Assembly (NCBI GenBank): GCA_965222105.1 | Contig: CBDCTQ010000074.1 | Coordinates: 1-64,000, forward strand | Source: CALGLS01 sp965222105 | GTDB taxonomy: Bacteria; Bacteroidota; Bacteroidia; Chitinophagales; Saprospiraceae | Length of the DNA: 64,000 bases | Direction: 5' to 3' | Made by a program: the position numbers and the translations under genes | Part shown: in pieces, positions 44,406-53,245 of the stretch | How the letters are laid out: every line of letters starts with the position of its first letter | Position numbering within the stretch: the stretch's first letter is position 1 | The notes under the pieces: model-generated | Databases searched by the model: none | Seen by the model: the letters and a program-made list of their open reading frames with translations, nothing else | What the model was told of the DNA's origin: nothing

Positions 44406-46513
44406 AAAAATTTCAATACATCATGCCCCAACATTTTTTACTCTTTATTTTGCTGCTTCTCCTTATATCTGATGTTAGTGCCCAGCATCATTTTGTAGTC
44501 AACGACACTTTAGATACAGAAGATGCAAATCCTGGAGATGGTGAATGCAAGGACATTAATGATAAATGTACGTTCCGAGCGGCTTTGGATGAAGCCAATG
44601 TTACGATTAGTGAACCGGATACCATTAGTTTTAATATACCGGGTTGTGACACTTGTGTTATTTTTGCTACAGCACAAAATCCTTCTGATAGATGGGAATT
44701 AACGAAAAGTGGAACCATCATCGATGCAACTTTGTCAGATTCAAATTATTTCATAGGAAAATATCGCTTGGATGGAAGTACTATGCCTGACCCCTCTGCA
44801 AGAATTCTGGTTATTGAAGGAGATGATTGTGAAGTATATGGTTTACATATGGTAAACGCGCCTGATGCTGCTATAGAAATTAAAAGTGCTAATGTTGTTA
44901 TCGGTAGGCCAGGGAAGGGCAATGTTTTGGCGAGAAGTGAAAATGGTATTCGATTTGGAGGAGCTACGGGAGCAGTTATACAATCCAATTACATAGGTAC
45001 TGACCTAACAGGTACAGTAGCAGATGGCAATGTCTATGGTGTTTACTTTGAAACAAGCACACAAAACAGCAACAATTTAATAGGGGGACACTTGTCTGAT
45101 AAAGGTAATTTAATTTCCGGCAACACTTGCTGTGGTATCTATATGGATGGAGGGCATTATCAAAATGCATTTATCAGCAATTTCATCGGAACGAATACTT
45201 TGGGAGTACTTAATTTAGGCAATACTGCAAGGGGAATTTACATAGCATCAGGTGCACCTAGCGATAATTTTTTCTTCAAAAACACTATTGCATTTAATGG
45301 TTCTTGGGGTATTGATTTTAGAAGTGGAGCCGGAAACCGCATTTCCCAAAACAAAATATACTGCAACGGTCAGCAAGGAATTTATTTTGAAAACACAGCC
45401 AATAACAACAAAGATTCAGCAACTATAGACAGTGCAAAAACCCACATCATCTATGGAAACAGCGAAGTAGGCGATACCGTAGAAGTATTTGTAACCCATC
45501 AATGTATCGACTGTGATCCCGGGCAGGAAGAAGGAGAAATTTATGTTGGTGTTGCCGTAGCTGATTCCTCAGGAAATTGGACTTTGCCTCAATCCAAATT
45601 TGTGAGTGGTGTCACGTTAACTGAAGGAGATATGGTTACTGCTACGGCAAGTGACCCAGATGGAAATACCTCCGAATTTTCAGCTTGTAAAGAAGTGGAA
45701 CAGGGCCATTCAATACTCACCCCTGAAATCGAATTTACAGGTTCGATCTGTCTGGGAGATATGCTCTTATTAACCAATACGACCAGCTATATGGACGATT
45801 CCATTTCGTACTCCTGGGAGACACCTAATGGCTCTTTGAACGCAGAAACAGATACATTGCTGATTGATATGGCTGGAACGGAAGACGAGGGGGAATACTC
45901 ATTGCGGGTAATGATAAATGGAATTTACAGTGCCTATTCCGATACTGTTGTTGTATCTGTTTTGGGGCCTCCCAATGATGTAATGAATGACACTTTTCTC
46001 ATTAACGATGCTGTAGTAGAACTAGACGTGATAGCCAATGATTTACTCGATAACCTACCTTCCTGGACCATTTCCCTGGTAACCACGCCCGATCTGGGCA
46101 ATCTCACCCTGCTCAATTCCAATCATTTTCAATACGAAACAGCCCCGGATCAGGAAACGGGAAGCAGCTTTCAATACCGCATTTGCAATGAACAATGCCC
46201 GGATCTTTGTGATACGGCTGAAGTGATTTTGGTGGTAAACCCCTTACCTGCTGTTCAGGTACCGGAAGGCTTGACACTCAATGATGATGGACTCAATGAT
46301 GAACTTATCATAGATGGGCTTGAGTTTTTCAGCAAGAGAAAAATACTCATCTTTAATCGCTGGGGAGAAGTCGTATGGGAGGGCGACCCACATGCCAATC
46401 GTTGGAAAGGGACCAATCAGGATGGCAAAACATTGCCGATGGGGGCGTATTATTATATGTTAAAATTGGATAATGAAGCAGCCCTAAAAGGAATTATTTA
46501 TTTGGTTAATTGA
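44402..46513 (+). CDS. CSLREA/beta-helix surface protein with T9SS type B domain
   Basis: 703 residues if translated from the TTG that overlaps the caspase stop in TTGA; this start gives the signal peptide its lysines (KKFQYIMPQHFLLFILL), while the ATG at 44423 would lose them. A CSLREA-like domain (FVVNDTLDTEDANPGDGEC ... CTFRAALDEAN) is followed by a right-handed beta-helix region (~90-340), Ig-like modules, and the gliding-motility type B C-terminal domain (LTLNDDGLNDELIIDG ... IFNRWGEVVWEG ... TLPMGAYYYMLKL). It is expected to be a surface adhesin or carbohydrate-binding protein exported by T9SS with the PorP/SprF protein 8 bp downstream. Confidence 0.88.
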   Translation: MKKFQYIMPQHFLLFILLLLLISDVSAQHHFVVNDTLDTEDANPGDGECKDINDKCTFRAALDEANVTISEPDTISFNIPGCDTCVIFATAQNPSDRWELTKSGTIIDATLSDSNYFIGKYRLDGSTMPDPSARILVIEGDDCEVYGLHMVNAPDAAIEIKSANVVIGRPGKGNVLARSENGIRFGGATGAVIQSNYIGTDLTGTVADGNVYGVYFETSTQNSNNLIGGHLSDKGNLISGNTCCGIYMDGGHYQNAFISNFIGTNTLGVLNLGNTARGIYIASGAPSDNFFFKNTIAFNGSWGIDFRSGAGNRISQNKIYCNGQQGIYFENTANNNKDSATIDSAKTHIIYGNSEVGDTVEVFVTHQCIDCDPGQEEGEIYVGVAVADSSGNWTLPQSKFVSGVTLTEGDMVTATASDPDGNTSEFSACKEVEQGHSILTPEIEFTGSICLGDMLLLTNTTSYMDDSISYSWETPNGSLNAETDTLLIDMAGTEDEGEYSLRVMINGIYSAYSDTVVVSVLGPPNDVMNDTFLINDAVVELDVIANDLLDNLPSWTISLVTTPDLGNLTLLNSNHFQYETAPDQETGSSFQYRICNEQCPDLCDTAEVILVVNPLPAVQVPEGLTLNDDGLNDELIIDGLEFFSKRKILIFNRWGEVVWEGDPHANRWKGTNQDGKTLPMGAYYYMLKLDNEAALKGIIYLVN

Positions 46514-46520
46514 TAGCAGT

Positions 46521-47462
46521 ATGCGGAAAATAATATTTACTACTGGCGTATTGATTTTTTTATGTCCATCCCTTTTCGGACAACAATTATCAACGTACAG
46601 CCTATACCGCGACAACTGGTCTGTTATCAATCCGGCGGCTTTGTCCAGCAATCATCTGCTCCTGCAATATCCATTATCTTTGGGTGCAAATTACAGAAAG
46701 CAGTGGTGGGACCTTGAAGACGCTCCAACAACGCAATCCATTCATTTGGAATTTGTCCCGGATAGGCAAAACTACTTTTTGGGAGGACATTTGATCAACG
46801 ATCAGACGGGCTTAATGGGATATACTGGGATCTATGGGAAGTTTGCCTATCGACTGTTTTTGGGTGGCCGCACCCGGCAATCTTTTTCCATAGGCTTGCA
46901 GGCCGGGCTGGTTCAATACCGGGCAAAGGTATCTCAAATTCAATTTCGGGATCAGGGAGACGCCGTTGCTTCAGCGGATCAATCGAAATTGTTTCCCGAT
47001 TTTGGATTGGGCTTGTTTTATCATTACCAGGATGTTTTCTACGGAGGAATTTCTGTACCCCAAACTTTTGGATTGAGCGTGCCATTTAAAAGAGAAGATG
47101 GTGGGAAATTTACTATCAAAAGAAACCAACACATCTTTATCGTGCTGGGTGGATATATTTCGCTTCCAGGCCAGGAAACTTCCTTTTTTGAACCTTCTCT
47201 TTGGGTGCGATCTGTACAGCATGCTCCGATAAGTATCGACGTAAATTTGAGATACCAACATAAAAATATCGTCTGGATGGGAACAGGTTGGGGAAGTGCC
47301 AGGGTGCTGCACCTTGAAACGGGATTGATTTTGGATGGAAAAAAAGAATGGGCAACCCGGCAACTAAAAATAGGGGTTGGCTTTGATCTTTCTTTTGCGG
47401 AATATAGCAGGTATTCTGGTAACAGCATTGAACTGAATGCTATTTATTCCTGGGGGAACTAA
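46521..47462 (+). CDS. PorP/SprF family T9SS-associated outer-membrane protein
   Basis: 313 residues, signal peptide ending LFGQ, then the family start STYSLYRDNWSVINPAA and a beta-barrel-like body ending IELNAIYSWGN. It is the last gene of the caspase/beta-helix operon and probably the dedicated partner of the T9SS-B protein 8 bp upstream. Its 3' end overlaps the convergent CHAT gene by 23 bp. Confidence 0.88.
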   Translation: MRKIIFTTGVLIFLCPSLFGQQLSTYSLYRDNWSVINPAALSSNHLLLQYPLSLGANYRKQWWDLEDAPTTQSIHLEFVPDRQNYFLGGHLINDQTGLMGYTGIYGKFAYRLFLGGRTRQSFSIGLQAGLVQYRAKVSQIQFRDQGDAVASADQSKLFPDFGLGLFYHYQDVFYGGISVPQTFGLSVPFKREDGGKFTIKRNQHIFIVLGGYISLPGQETSFFEPSLWVRSVQHAPISIDVNLRYQHKNIVWMGTGWGSARVLHLETGLILDGKKEWATRQLKIGVGFDLSFAEYSRYSGNSIELNAIYSWGN

Positions 47463-50259
47463 ATTTTCTGTTGATAAAATATCCAAATAACATTAATAAA
47501 CACAAGCCAAACAAAAGGTGTAAAAAATTCAGCTTTTCATCAAAATTTACCTGGCTTGTCTCTCCTATTGAAATGAATGCCGCCCAAAAGTAGGGTGCGG
47601 CTTCATCATGGGGTACCCGATTGATAAAATCCAGTTTGGCTTGATGAAGTGCCTTGTCCTTTTCTAATCCTCGTTTCAGATTTTGATAAAACAAACTCAT
47701 GACCTGCCTGGTTTTTTCATCGTTTACGTTCCAGAGCGTAGCTAATACCGTTTTAGCACCCGCATAGGAAAACCCTCTTGCCAGACTTATCATCCCTTCG
47801 CCCTTTTGTAAGGTGCCAATTCCAGCTTGGCAAGCACTTAGAGTCACCAGTTCTGCAGACAGCTTTAGGTGGTAAATTTCTTTGGTAAATAGTCGTTCAT
47901 TTTCCAGTCCGTCATCCAGGCAACTGAAAGTCAAATAGGAATAGGCATCTTCGTCGTCATTTACATGGCCATGTGTCGCCAGGTGAAGTAAATGGTAGTT
48001 TTCTGCCGACTGGACAAATTGTGTTTTAGTAACATTTTTGCCTTTGAACAAATCCCCTCCAATTGATTCATGAATAAAATCAGCTTCTTTTTCATTGAAA
48101 TGAAGTGGAGCAAAACCGCAGTTATTACCTACCGCATAAAGAGGGGCAAAGACCCCTGGTAGGGGATGTGTTACAACGCGATTTTTTTCCATCATTTCCC
48201 GCAACAGGGTGGCAGAATAACAATAGCTAAGGATATGTTCGCGTAATATGTACTCGTGTGATTTGAACCGACCAGAGTCATCAGGTACCTGGCGGAGCAA
48301 TACCTCAAAAGGAAGATAATTCAAAACGCCATCCGGAACAACGATAACACGGTGGAGCAAATAAGGTGTCAGTTGTTCCCACAATTTTTTGTACAGATAG
48401 GTAGCTGCCTCAACATACAGGTCGTTGTACTCCCGGTAATGATCGCCTGTTTGGGAATACCCCTGCATCCCATCCCGCAATTGAGCTACCCAACCATCCA
48501 AAGGAAATAATTTATCTATCCGGTCAAAAAACAAGCTATCCGGTGTAAGGACGAAATAATAGATATGTGCTTCGCCTACAAAATACTCGACCAAAGCCTG
48601 ATCAGCTTTCAGTATGTTTTGTTGGACAGATTTGGGTGACTCCACCTGGACATTATATCTCAGTTGGAAATAGGCCGGAAAGTCTTTTTCCAGTTGGAGA
48701 ATGAGTTGATCGTATCCTTGTTTTAGGGCAAATAAGCTGTCTTCTAATTCCTGTGCTTTAGCCTCGCGATCCAACCGTTTTTCGAGCAATGAAATGCTTT
48801 TTTCCAAGTGCAGGGATAATTGAATCAAGGAGTCGGGTACACCGGCAAATTGTTCGGCCTTTGATTTACGCAAGGCTTCCAAAAGTATTCGGCTTTTGCT
48901 TTTTTCAGAAATGGTAAAAGCAATTGCCGCATATTTATTTGAGGGTTGTAATTGAAATAATTTCCAACAAACCTCTAATGATTTTTCATAAATAAAGTTG
49001 AAGTCAGCCCCAACCGCTTGCTTCGATTGTTCCTCTTGGGTGCGCGTTCGTTGATAGTCCATTACATCAATGGCTTCCAGATATTTTTCCAGTGCCTTTT
49101 GTAAATACGCTGTATTGTTACCTTTTTGATACAACATTAACTGCCCATGCGCAATGCCAGACAAGGAAGAAATTGCATCTGTAGCCGAAGAATAATTTTT
49201 GATACCTGTTGACTGTGCTGGTAAATATTGGAGCAGGTGAAGTGCTTTTGCAAAATAAGATATTCCTGTTTCTATATTACCCTGACCATAATGTAAGTTT
49301 CCCAAATTATTATTTATCCTCGCAGCCAATGAATGTTTTTCCTGAGAAATCTTTGCCAAACCATCGAGTGCTTTGGTATAATGCCATTTGGCATTTTTGT
49401 AATCTCCCGACTTGGCCTGACAGTTTGCAAGATTGTTGTGCGAACGGCTGATCTTTATATGATCTTGTCCAAAATATTGTTTGTAAATGGCCAGAGCCTG
49501 CTTATGATTTTCTGCTGCTTCGGCGAACCGCCTTTCCTTCCACAAACAATTACCCCATCCGGTGTACGCATTTGCCACAGCGGGATGTGCGCTGGAATAG
49601 ATCCTCTCGTAAATAGACAGCGATTGGATATAGGCAGTTTTTGCCTCCGGTATTTGGCTCATCAGGTAATAACTATTGCCGAGATTTAAATGGCTGAGTG
49701 CCAGGCCGGAATGTAAGTCCGGTAAGTGCGTTGACCTAATGGACAGCACTTGTTTAAAAAACCGATGTGCTTTGCCCACGTCACCTTTTTCCAGATATGC
49801 CAATCCCAGGTTGGTATAGGTATCTGCTACTTTGGGATGATCAGAACCGAAGTGCCGAACACGGATGGTTAATACCTGATCGAGTATTTGAAGTGCTTTA
49901 TCGTATTCATAGGTACTGACGTAGTAATGCCCCAGTTTTTGCCAGGTTTCTGCCAGTTGGATCGTATCTAATCCGGGTATTTGTAAAGCTTGTTGATAAG
50001 CGTCGATTGCTGCTGCAAAATTAGATAAGGCAAGATGACAATCGCCTCGCAAATTATAGCCATCAAAAGCAGTATTGGAACTTTTTTTTGAGGATGCTAT
50101 AAGCTCATCGGTCAACTCTAATGCCTCCCTGTATTTTGCCTCTTGGTATAAGGCTTCCGCCTGTAGATACTGATCCGGATGTCCTGCGTTCTGTCCAGTC
50201 AATGGCTTGCACAGCAACATCAAGAACAGAAGAAATAGGAAATTTTTACAGTACTGCAC
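47440..50259 (-). CDS. TPR-CHAT protein, exported and membrane-anchored
   Basis: 939 residues. A signal peptide (NFLFLLFLMLLCKPLTGQ) precedes about eight tetratricopeptide repeats (residues ~30-350; for example KVADTYTNLGLAYLEKGDV). A helical linker follows, then a CHAT domain (~600-890) with the caspase-like dyad in LLHLATHGH and VTLSACQAG and the signature GFSYAGAKTVLATLWNVND. A single transmembrane helix near the C-terminus (FLHLLFGLCLLMLFGYFI) is followed by a short basic tail. TPR-CHAT proteins are caspase-related peptidases, some in type III CRISPR (Craspase) or programmed-death pathways; this one's export signal and anchor put its catalytic part in the periplasm. It is monocistronic. 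Confidence 0.9.
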   Translation of the reverse strand: MQYCKNFLFLLFLMLLCKPLTGQNAGHPDQYLQAEALYQEAKYREALELTDELIASSKKSSNTAFDGYNLRGDCHLALSNFAAAIDAYQQALQIPGLDTIQLAETWQKLGHYYVSTYEYDKALQILDQVLTIRVRHFGSDHPKVADTYTNLGLAYLEKGDVGKAHRFFKQVLSIRSTHLPDLHSGLALSHLNLGNSYYLMSQIPEAKTAYIQSLSIYERIYSSAHPAVANAYTGWGNCLWKERRFAEAAENHKQALAIYKQYFGQDHIKISRSHNNLANCQAKSGDYKNAKWHYTKALDGLAKISQEKHSLAARINNNLGNLHYGQGNIETGISYFAKALHLLQYLPAQSTGIKNYSSATDAISSLSGIAHGQLMLYQKGNNTAYLQKALEKYLEAIDVMDYQRTRTQEEQSKQAVGADFNFIYEKSLEVCWKLFQLQPSNKYAAIAFTISEKSKSRILLEALRKSKAEQFAGVPDSLIQLSLHLEKSISLLEKRLDREAKAQELEDSLFALKQGYDQLILQLEKDFPAYFQLRYNVQVESPKSVQQNILKADQALVEYFVGEAHIYYFVLTPDSLFFDRIDKLFPLDGWVAQLRDGMQGYSQTGDHYREYNDLYVEAATYLYKKLWEQLTPYLLHRVIVVPDGVLNYLPFEVLLRQVPDDSGRFKSHEYILREHILSYCYSATLLREMMEKNRVVTHPLPGVFAPLYAVGNNCGFAPLHFNEKEADFIHESIGGDLFKGKNVTKTQFVQSAENYHLLHLATHGHVNDDEDAYSYLTFSCLDDGLENERLFTKEIYHLKLSAELVTLSACQAGIGTLQKGEGMISLARGFSYAGAKTVLATLWNVNDEKTRQVMSLFYQNLKRGLEKDKALHQAKLDFINRVPHDEAAPYFWAAFISIGETSQVNFDEKLNFLHLLFGLCLLMLFGYFINRKFSSPRNK

Positions 50260-50339
50260 TTAGGCTGTTTTTTTTTGCGGTAACGGGTAATCACAAGCGA
50301 ATATCGGTTTTTCTGTTGAAAAAATTTTTGGGTTGGGAA

Positions 50340-50370
50340 GTACTTTTTTGTTTTTGGAAACACTTTATAC
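50340..50370 (+). promoter_or_regulatory. Motif II promoter candidate before the 50401 gene
   Basis: GTACTTTTT (50340-50348), 11 bases, then ACACTTTATAC (50360-50370), ending 30 bp before the ATG. The same arrangement occurs at 51176 and 58462. Confidence 0.55.
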
Positions 50371-50400
50371 CGATTCGACTTATAACTAAATTTCCAATTT

Positions 50401-51101
50401 ATGAAAACCAATAATCAATCGCATCCAAACCAACCCCATAAATTTAATTTAGTATTAAGTGCGGTCTTGATACTTACTGTATTATTACTATGGATATATG
50501 ATGGAGTCGCAAAAATAGGATTATTCAGTTGTCCCAATATTATACTCTACATGCTGTTAAGCTACGGTATATCGGCAGCGAGCGTATATCTAACCGGATA
50601 TTGGCACATAAAAAATACTTTATTACGTGCAAGTGGTGCATTAGGGGTATTGGCTCTGTGTCTTTTTTTCCTTTTTCAGAACTATAATAAAATCTGTTCA
50701 GAACCAATACATACTCCTCCTTCAACATCCAAATACATGGTTACCCTTACAGCCTCTGATTCCACTATTGCTCATGCTGACACAGAGGATTTTATAACGG
50801 TTTTAGTGCAGGATTATAAAAACCATATTGGGCGGGTAAAGTTCAACGGAATAGGGTTTGGTGAATCCAAAACCGATACGACAGATATAGAACTCGAAAG
50901 TCCGATAGTGACTGCGGAAGTTCTTTTAACTGCTAAAAAAGCGGGGATGTAGTTCGCATAAATAAAATAGAAATAAAGGGAAAGGATGACGCTTACACCT
51001 TGAATTTTCATACGCAAAATGGTAAGAAATTCAGAGCAGGACAATGTTGTAAAATGCCTGTTCTAAATGATGAATATGGTAGCATTGAACTTTGTGATTA
51101 G
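50401..51101 (+). pseudogene. Membrane protein gene with a -1 frameshift
   Basis: The first frame gives 183 residues ending at a TAG at 50950. In the -1 frame, sequence of the same style continues from the A6 run at 50935-50940: DVVRINKIEIKGKDD ... LNDEYGSIELCD, stopping at 51101. The intact product would be ~232 residues: three N-terminal transmembrane helices (LVLSAVLILTVLLLWIYDG; IILYMLLSYGISAASVYL; ALGVLALCLFFLF) and a beta-rich outer domain. I do not recognise the family. The break may be a real mutation, phase variation in the A run, or an assembly error. Motif II lies upstream and a terminator downstream. Confidence 0.65.
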
Positions 51102-51124
51102 TGAAAATATGAATGGGGAGCTTA

Positions 51125-51154
51125 CCATTTTTTAAAAGTGAAAATGGCTTTTTT
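51125..51154 (+). terminator. Rho-independent terminator-like hairpin
   Basis: CCATTTTTTAAAAGTGAAAATGG followed by CTTTTTT; the CCATTTT/AAAATGG arms close a short loop. It follows the frameshifted gene by 23 bp and precedes motif II of the next operon. Confidence 0.55.
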
Positions 51155-51175
51155 CTAAAAAGGCACCCCTTCAAA

Positions 51176-51204
51176 GTACCTTTTACAGTTTCAGCACACT
51201 TTAC
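51176..51204 (+). promoter_or_regulatory. Motif II promoter candidate of the paralogue operon
   Basis: GTACCTTTT (51176-51184), 11 bases, ACACTTTAC (51196-51204), 31 bp before the ATG at 51236. TCAAA precedes the first box and GTCAAA follows the second, both echoed at 58462. The longer ORF starting at 51113 would run through it and is rejected. Confidence 0.65.
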
Positions 51205-51235
51205 GTCAAAGAAACAATTTCAAAAAAACAAACTT

Positions 51236-53194
51236 ATGAAAATCCAGGCCACTATTTTATTTGTAATGTTATTTTTCTTTTCGTCTGCACAGACATTGGA
51301 TTATGAAACCAAAGTCACGATTCATTTGGATGATGGCACGGTGGTAGACTTATACGGGAAAATCAAAAACAAATCTACCCTCCGTGGGAAAAATTTCCGC
51401 TTTCTGTTTAAGGAAAAATCGCTGGAAGCACAAAGAGCAGAATACCATTATGTACCACCCGCCGGCTCGGCCCGTTTGTCGAAACGACAGGACGAAACAC
51501 CGGAATTTATGTTTCTGAAGTACACCTCCGATGAAGCGGACGGAAGGCAGGGAGGTTTATTGCATTTCCTGGTGGAGTGGGGACTGACTCCTGAGCAGGA
51601 AAAAGAACTAGAGGAAAAGCTACAAGAGAAACTCGACAATCCCAATGCCAAAGTAATGGGCAGTGTGCCCATACTCCCGGATTACGACGAAAAAAGCGGT
51701 GCCTTTGAAATCATCTCTGGCGTGTTGAGCAATACAGGGGAAAATGGAATGACTCAAAGCATTGTGAAAGGAGGTGCCTCTACTGAAGAGGGAGGAGGAT
51801 CTGTCTGTGCCGCTACCCTTGATAAAGATGGAGCCGCACTTCTAGAGTCTACTTTTACTAACAACAGTTCTATCAGCGATGTATCTGTTCAGTTCCGATA
51901 TACCTTTCCCTTGCAGGTACAGGCCGCTATGGGCACTTTCACATTTGACCAGAAAAGGTACGAATCAGTTGAAAAGGAATTATCTAAGAAATACTCAAAA
52001 GACGTTTCTCCCGACTATCGAGAAATAGTTTTAGGATGGTTTTTTGGGACAAAAAAGGCCATGAGTTATGAAGAAATGAGAAAGGTCTATCATTTCCTTA
52101 TGGATAGCAAAGTGGTTCAATGCAAATTTGTCGAAGGGCCGCATATACCGGAGGAAAAAATGAAGATAGTCAGAGATGCTTTTTTCAATAATTTTCTGAA
52201 CAGTTTTACAACTCCTACTAGCGAAATTCCACCCGCCACACTGGATACCCTTATCAATCCCGGCGAAAAAATAGATGTGAGAAAGGCTGATAAGTACGTA
52301 ATGAAATCCAATATTCAAATAGCGAAAAATACCTCAAGCAAGAATGAAATAAAATTGGACTGGCGGCTAGCTGTAAATTTTCCTATACAGATTACCGGCA
52401 ACCTCAAATCCTGGTACAATGAAATAAAACACAATCCCAAATGTATTTCCAGTGTCAATATAAGTGATCCATTTTTTCTACGGCCGGAGGTCAGGGTAAT
52501 CCTGGATGTAAACACCCGGAAAATATTTGAAGAGAATATCAACCACGCTTCGGTTATGATTAGAAAAGGAAAGAAGAAAAAATCCGTCACCTTCGATGCC
52601 GAGACAATCAAAAAAGGCTTTGTTCAATCGATCACTTTTGGTAAAGAACCGGGAGACCGTTCGACCAATTACCAGTACAAATTCTTCTGGAATACAGGCG
52701 GAAACGTTGAAGAAGATATGGGTTGGGTAACTACCGACCAGCCGGCCTTAACTCTATCCTCACCCATTGAGTCGAGGAGCATCAAATTACAGGGCAACCA
52801 GGCAGACCTCGAAGAAGCAGGTATCCCCAACGTAACGGCCGAAATTCGCTATCGAAAATTCAATCAGGAACAGGAGATAGAGCTGGATTTGTTTGGGCAG
52901 GAAAGTTATACCAACCAGAAGGTCATATTTGTGGATAAGTCTTCCCGAGCTTTTGCCTACCGGTTGATTTATCATCACAAAGAACACGGCGATTTAGCAA
53001 CGGAGTGGCGGCAGAAAAACAATGAATACATCTATGCCGGTATTCCCCAAAAACTACTCGATAAAAATGAACCCTTCATCAACCAGATGAAACGATACCT
53101 GCGAAAGTATAAGGATGCTAAAGGAGGGATAAAAGAAGTATTGAATGAGTTTGGAGAGTTGCAGGAAGTATTCAGAAAAGAAGCGGTTAATTAA
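51236..53194 (+). CDS. Exported protein of unknown family, paralogue 1 of 3
   Basis: 652 residues from the ATG at 51236, which gives a signal peptide (IQATILFVMLFFFSSAQ). The body shares its order with the products at 53246 and 56379: an opening strand region, a segment with FMFLKYTSDEADGRQGGLLH, a region corresponding to GxVSLIS..., a central domain and a C-terminal all-beta domain with paired strands (VIFVDKSSRAFAYRLIYHH). It is the most divergent of the three and lacks the YYLxDQ opening. No catalytic motif is seen. It opens a four-gene operon driven from motif II. A surface or periplasmic structural role is possible but unproven. Confidence 0.75.
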   Translation: MKIQATILFVMLFFFSSAQTLDYETKVTIHLDDGTVVDLYGKIKNKSTLRGKNFRFLFKEKSLEAQRAEYHYVPPAGSARLSKRQDETPEFMFLKYTSDEADGRQGGLLHFLVEWGLTPEQEKELEEKLQEKLDNPNAKVMGSVPILPDYDEKSGAFEIISGVLSNTGENGMTQSIVKGGASTEEGGGSVCAATLDKDGAALLESTFTNNSSISDVSVQFRYTFPLQVQAAMGTFTFDQKRYESVEKELSKKYSKDVSPDYREIVLGWFFGTKKAMSYEEMRKVYHFLMDSKVVQCKFVEGPHIPEEKMKIVRDAFFNNFLNSFTTPTSEIPPATLDTLINPGEKIDVRKADKYVMKSNIQIAKNTSSKNEIKLDWRLAVNFPIQITGNLKSWYNEIKHNPKCISSVNISDPFFLRPEVRVILDVNTRKIFEENINHASVMIRKGKKKKSVTFDAETIKKGFVQSITFGKEPGDRSTNYQYKFFWNTGGNVEEDMGWVTTDQPALTLSSPIESRSIKLQGNQADLEEAGIPNVTAEIRYRKFNQEQEIELDLFGQESYTNQKVIFVDKSSRAFAYRLIYHHKEHGDLATEWRQKNNEYIYAGIPQKLLDKNEPFINQMKRYLRKYKDAKGGIKEVLNEFGELQEVFRKEAVN

Positions 53195-53245
53195 GAGCTC
53201 TAGGAGCAAGTGCTAATCATTTTTTCAACCAAACAACCTTAGTTT

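Noticed and set aside
50935..50941. Programmed -1 frameshifting at A AAA AAG
   Set aside because: The heptamer is out of the phase needed for the classic X XXY YYZ slip (zero frame reads AAA AAA G), so mutation or slippage is more likely.
51113..51235. Earlier start for paralogue 1
   Set aside because: The extension runs through a terminator-like hairpin and motif II; the ATG at 51236 begins a clean signal peptide. The same reasoning rejects 58426-58509 for the caspase.
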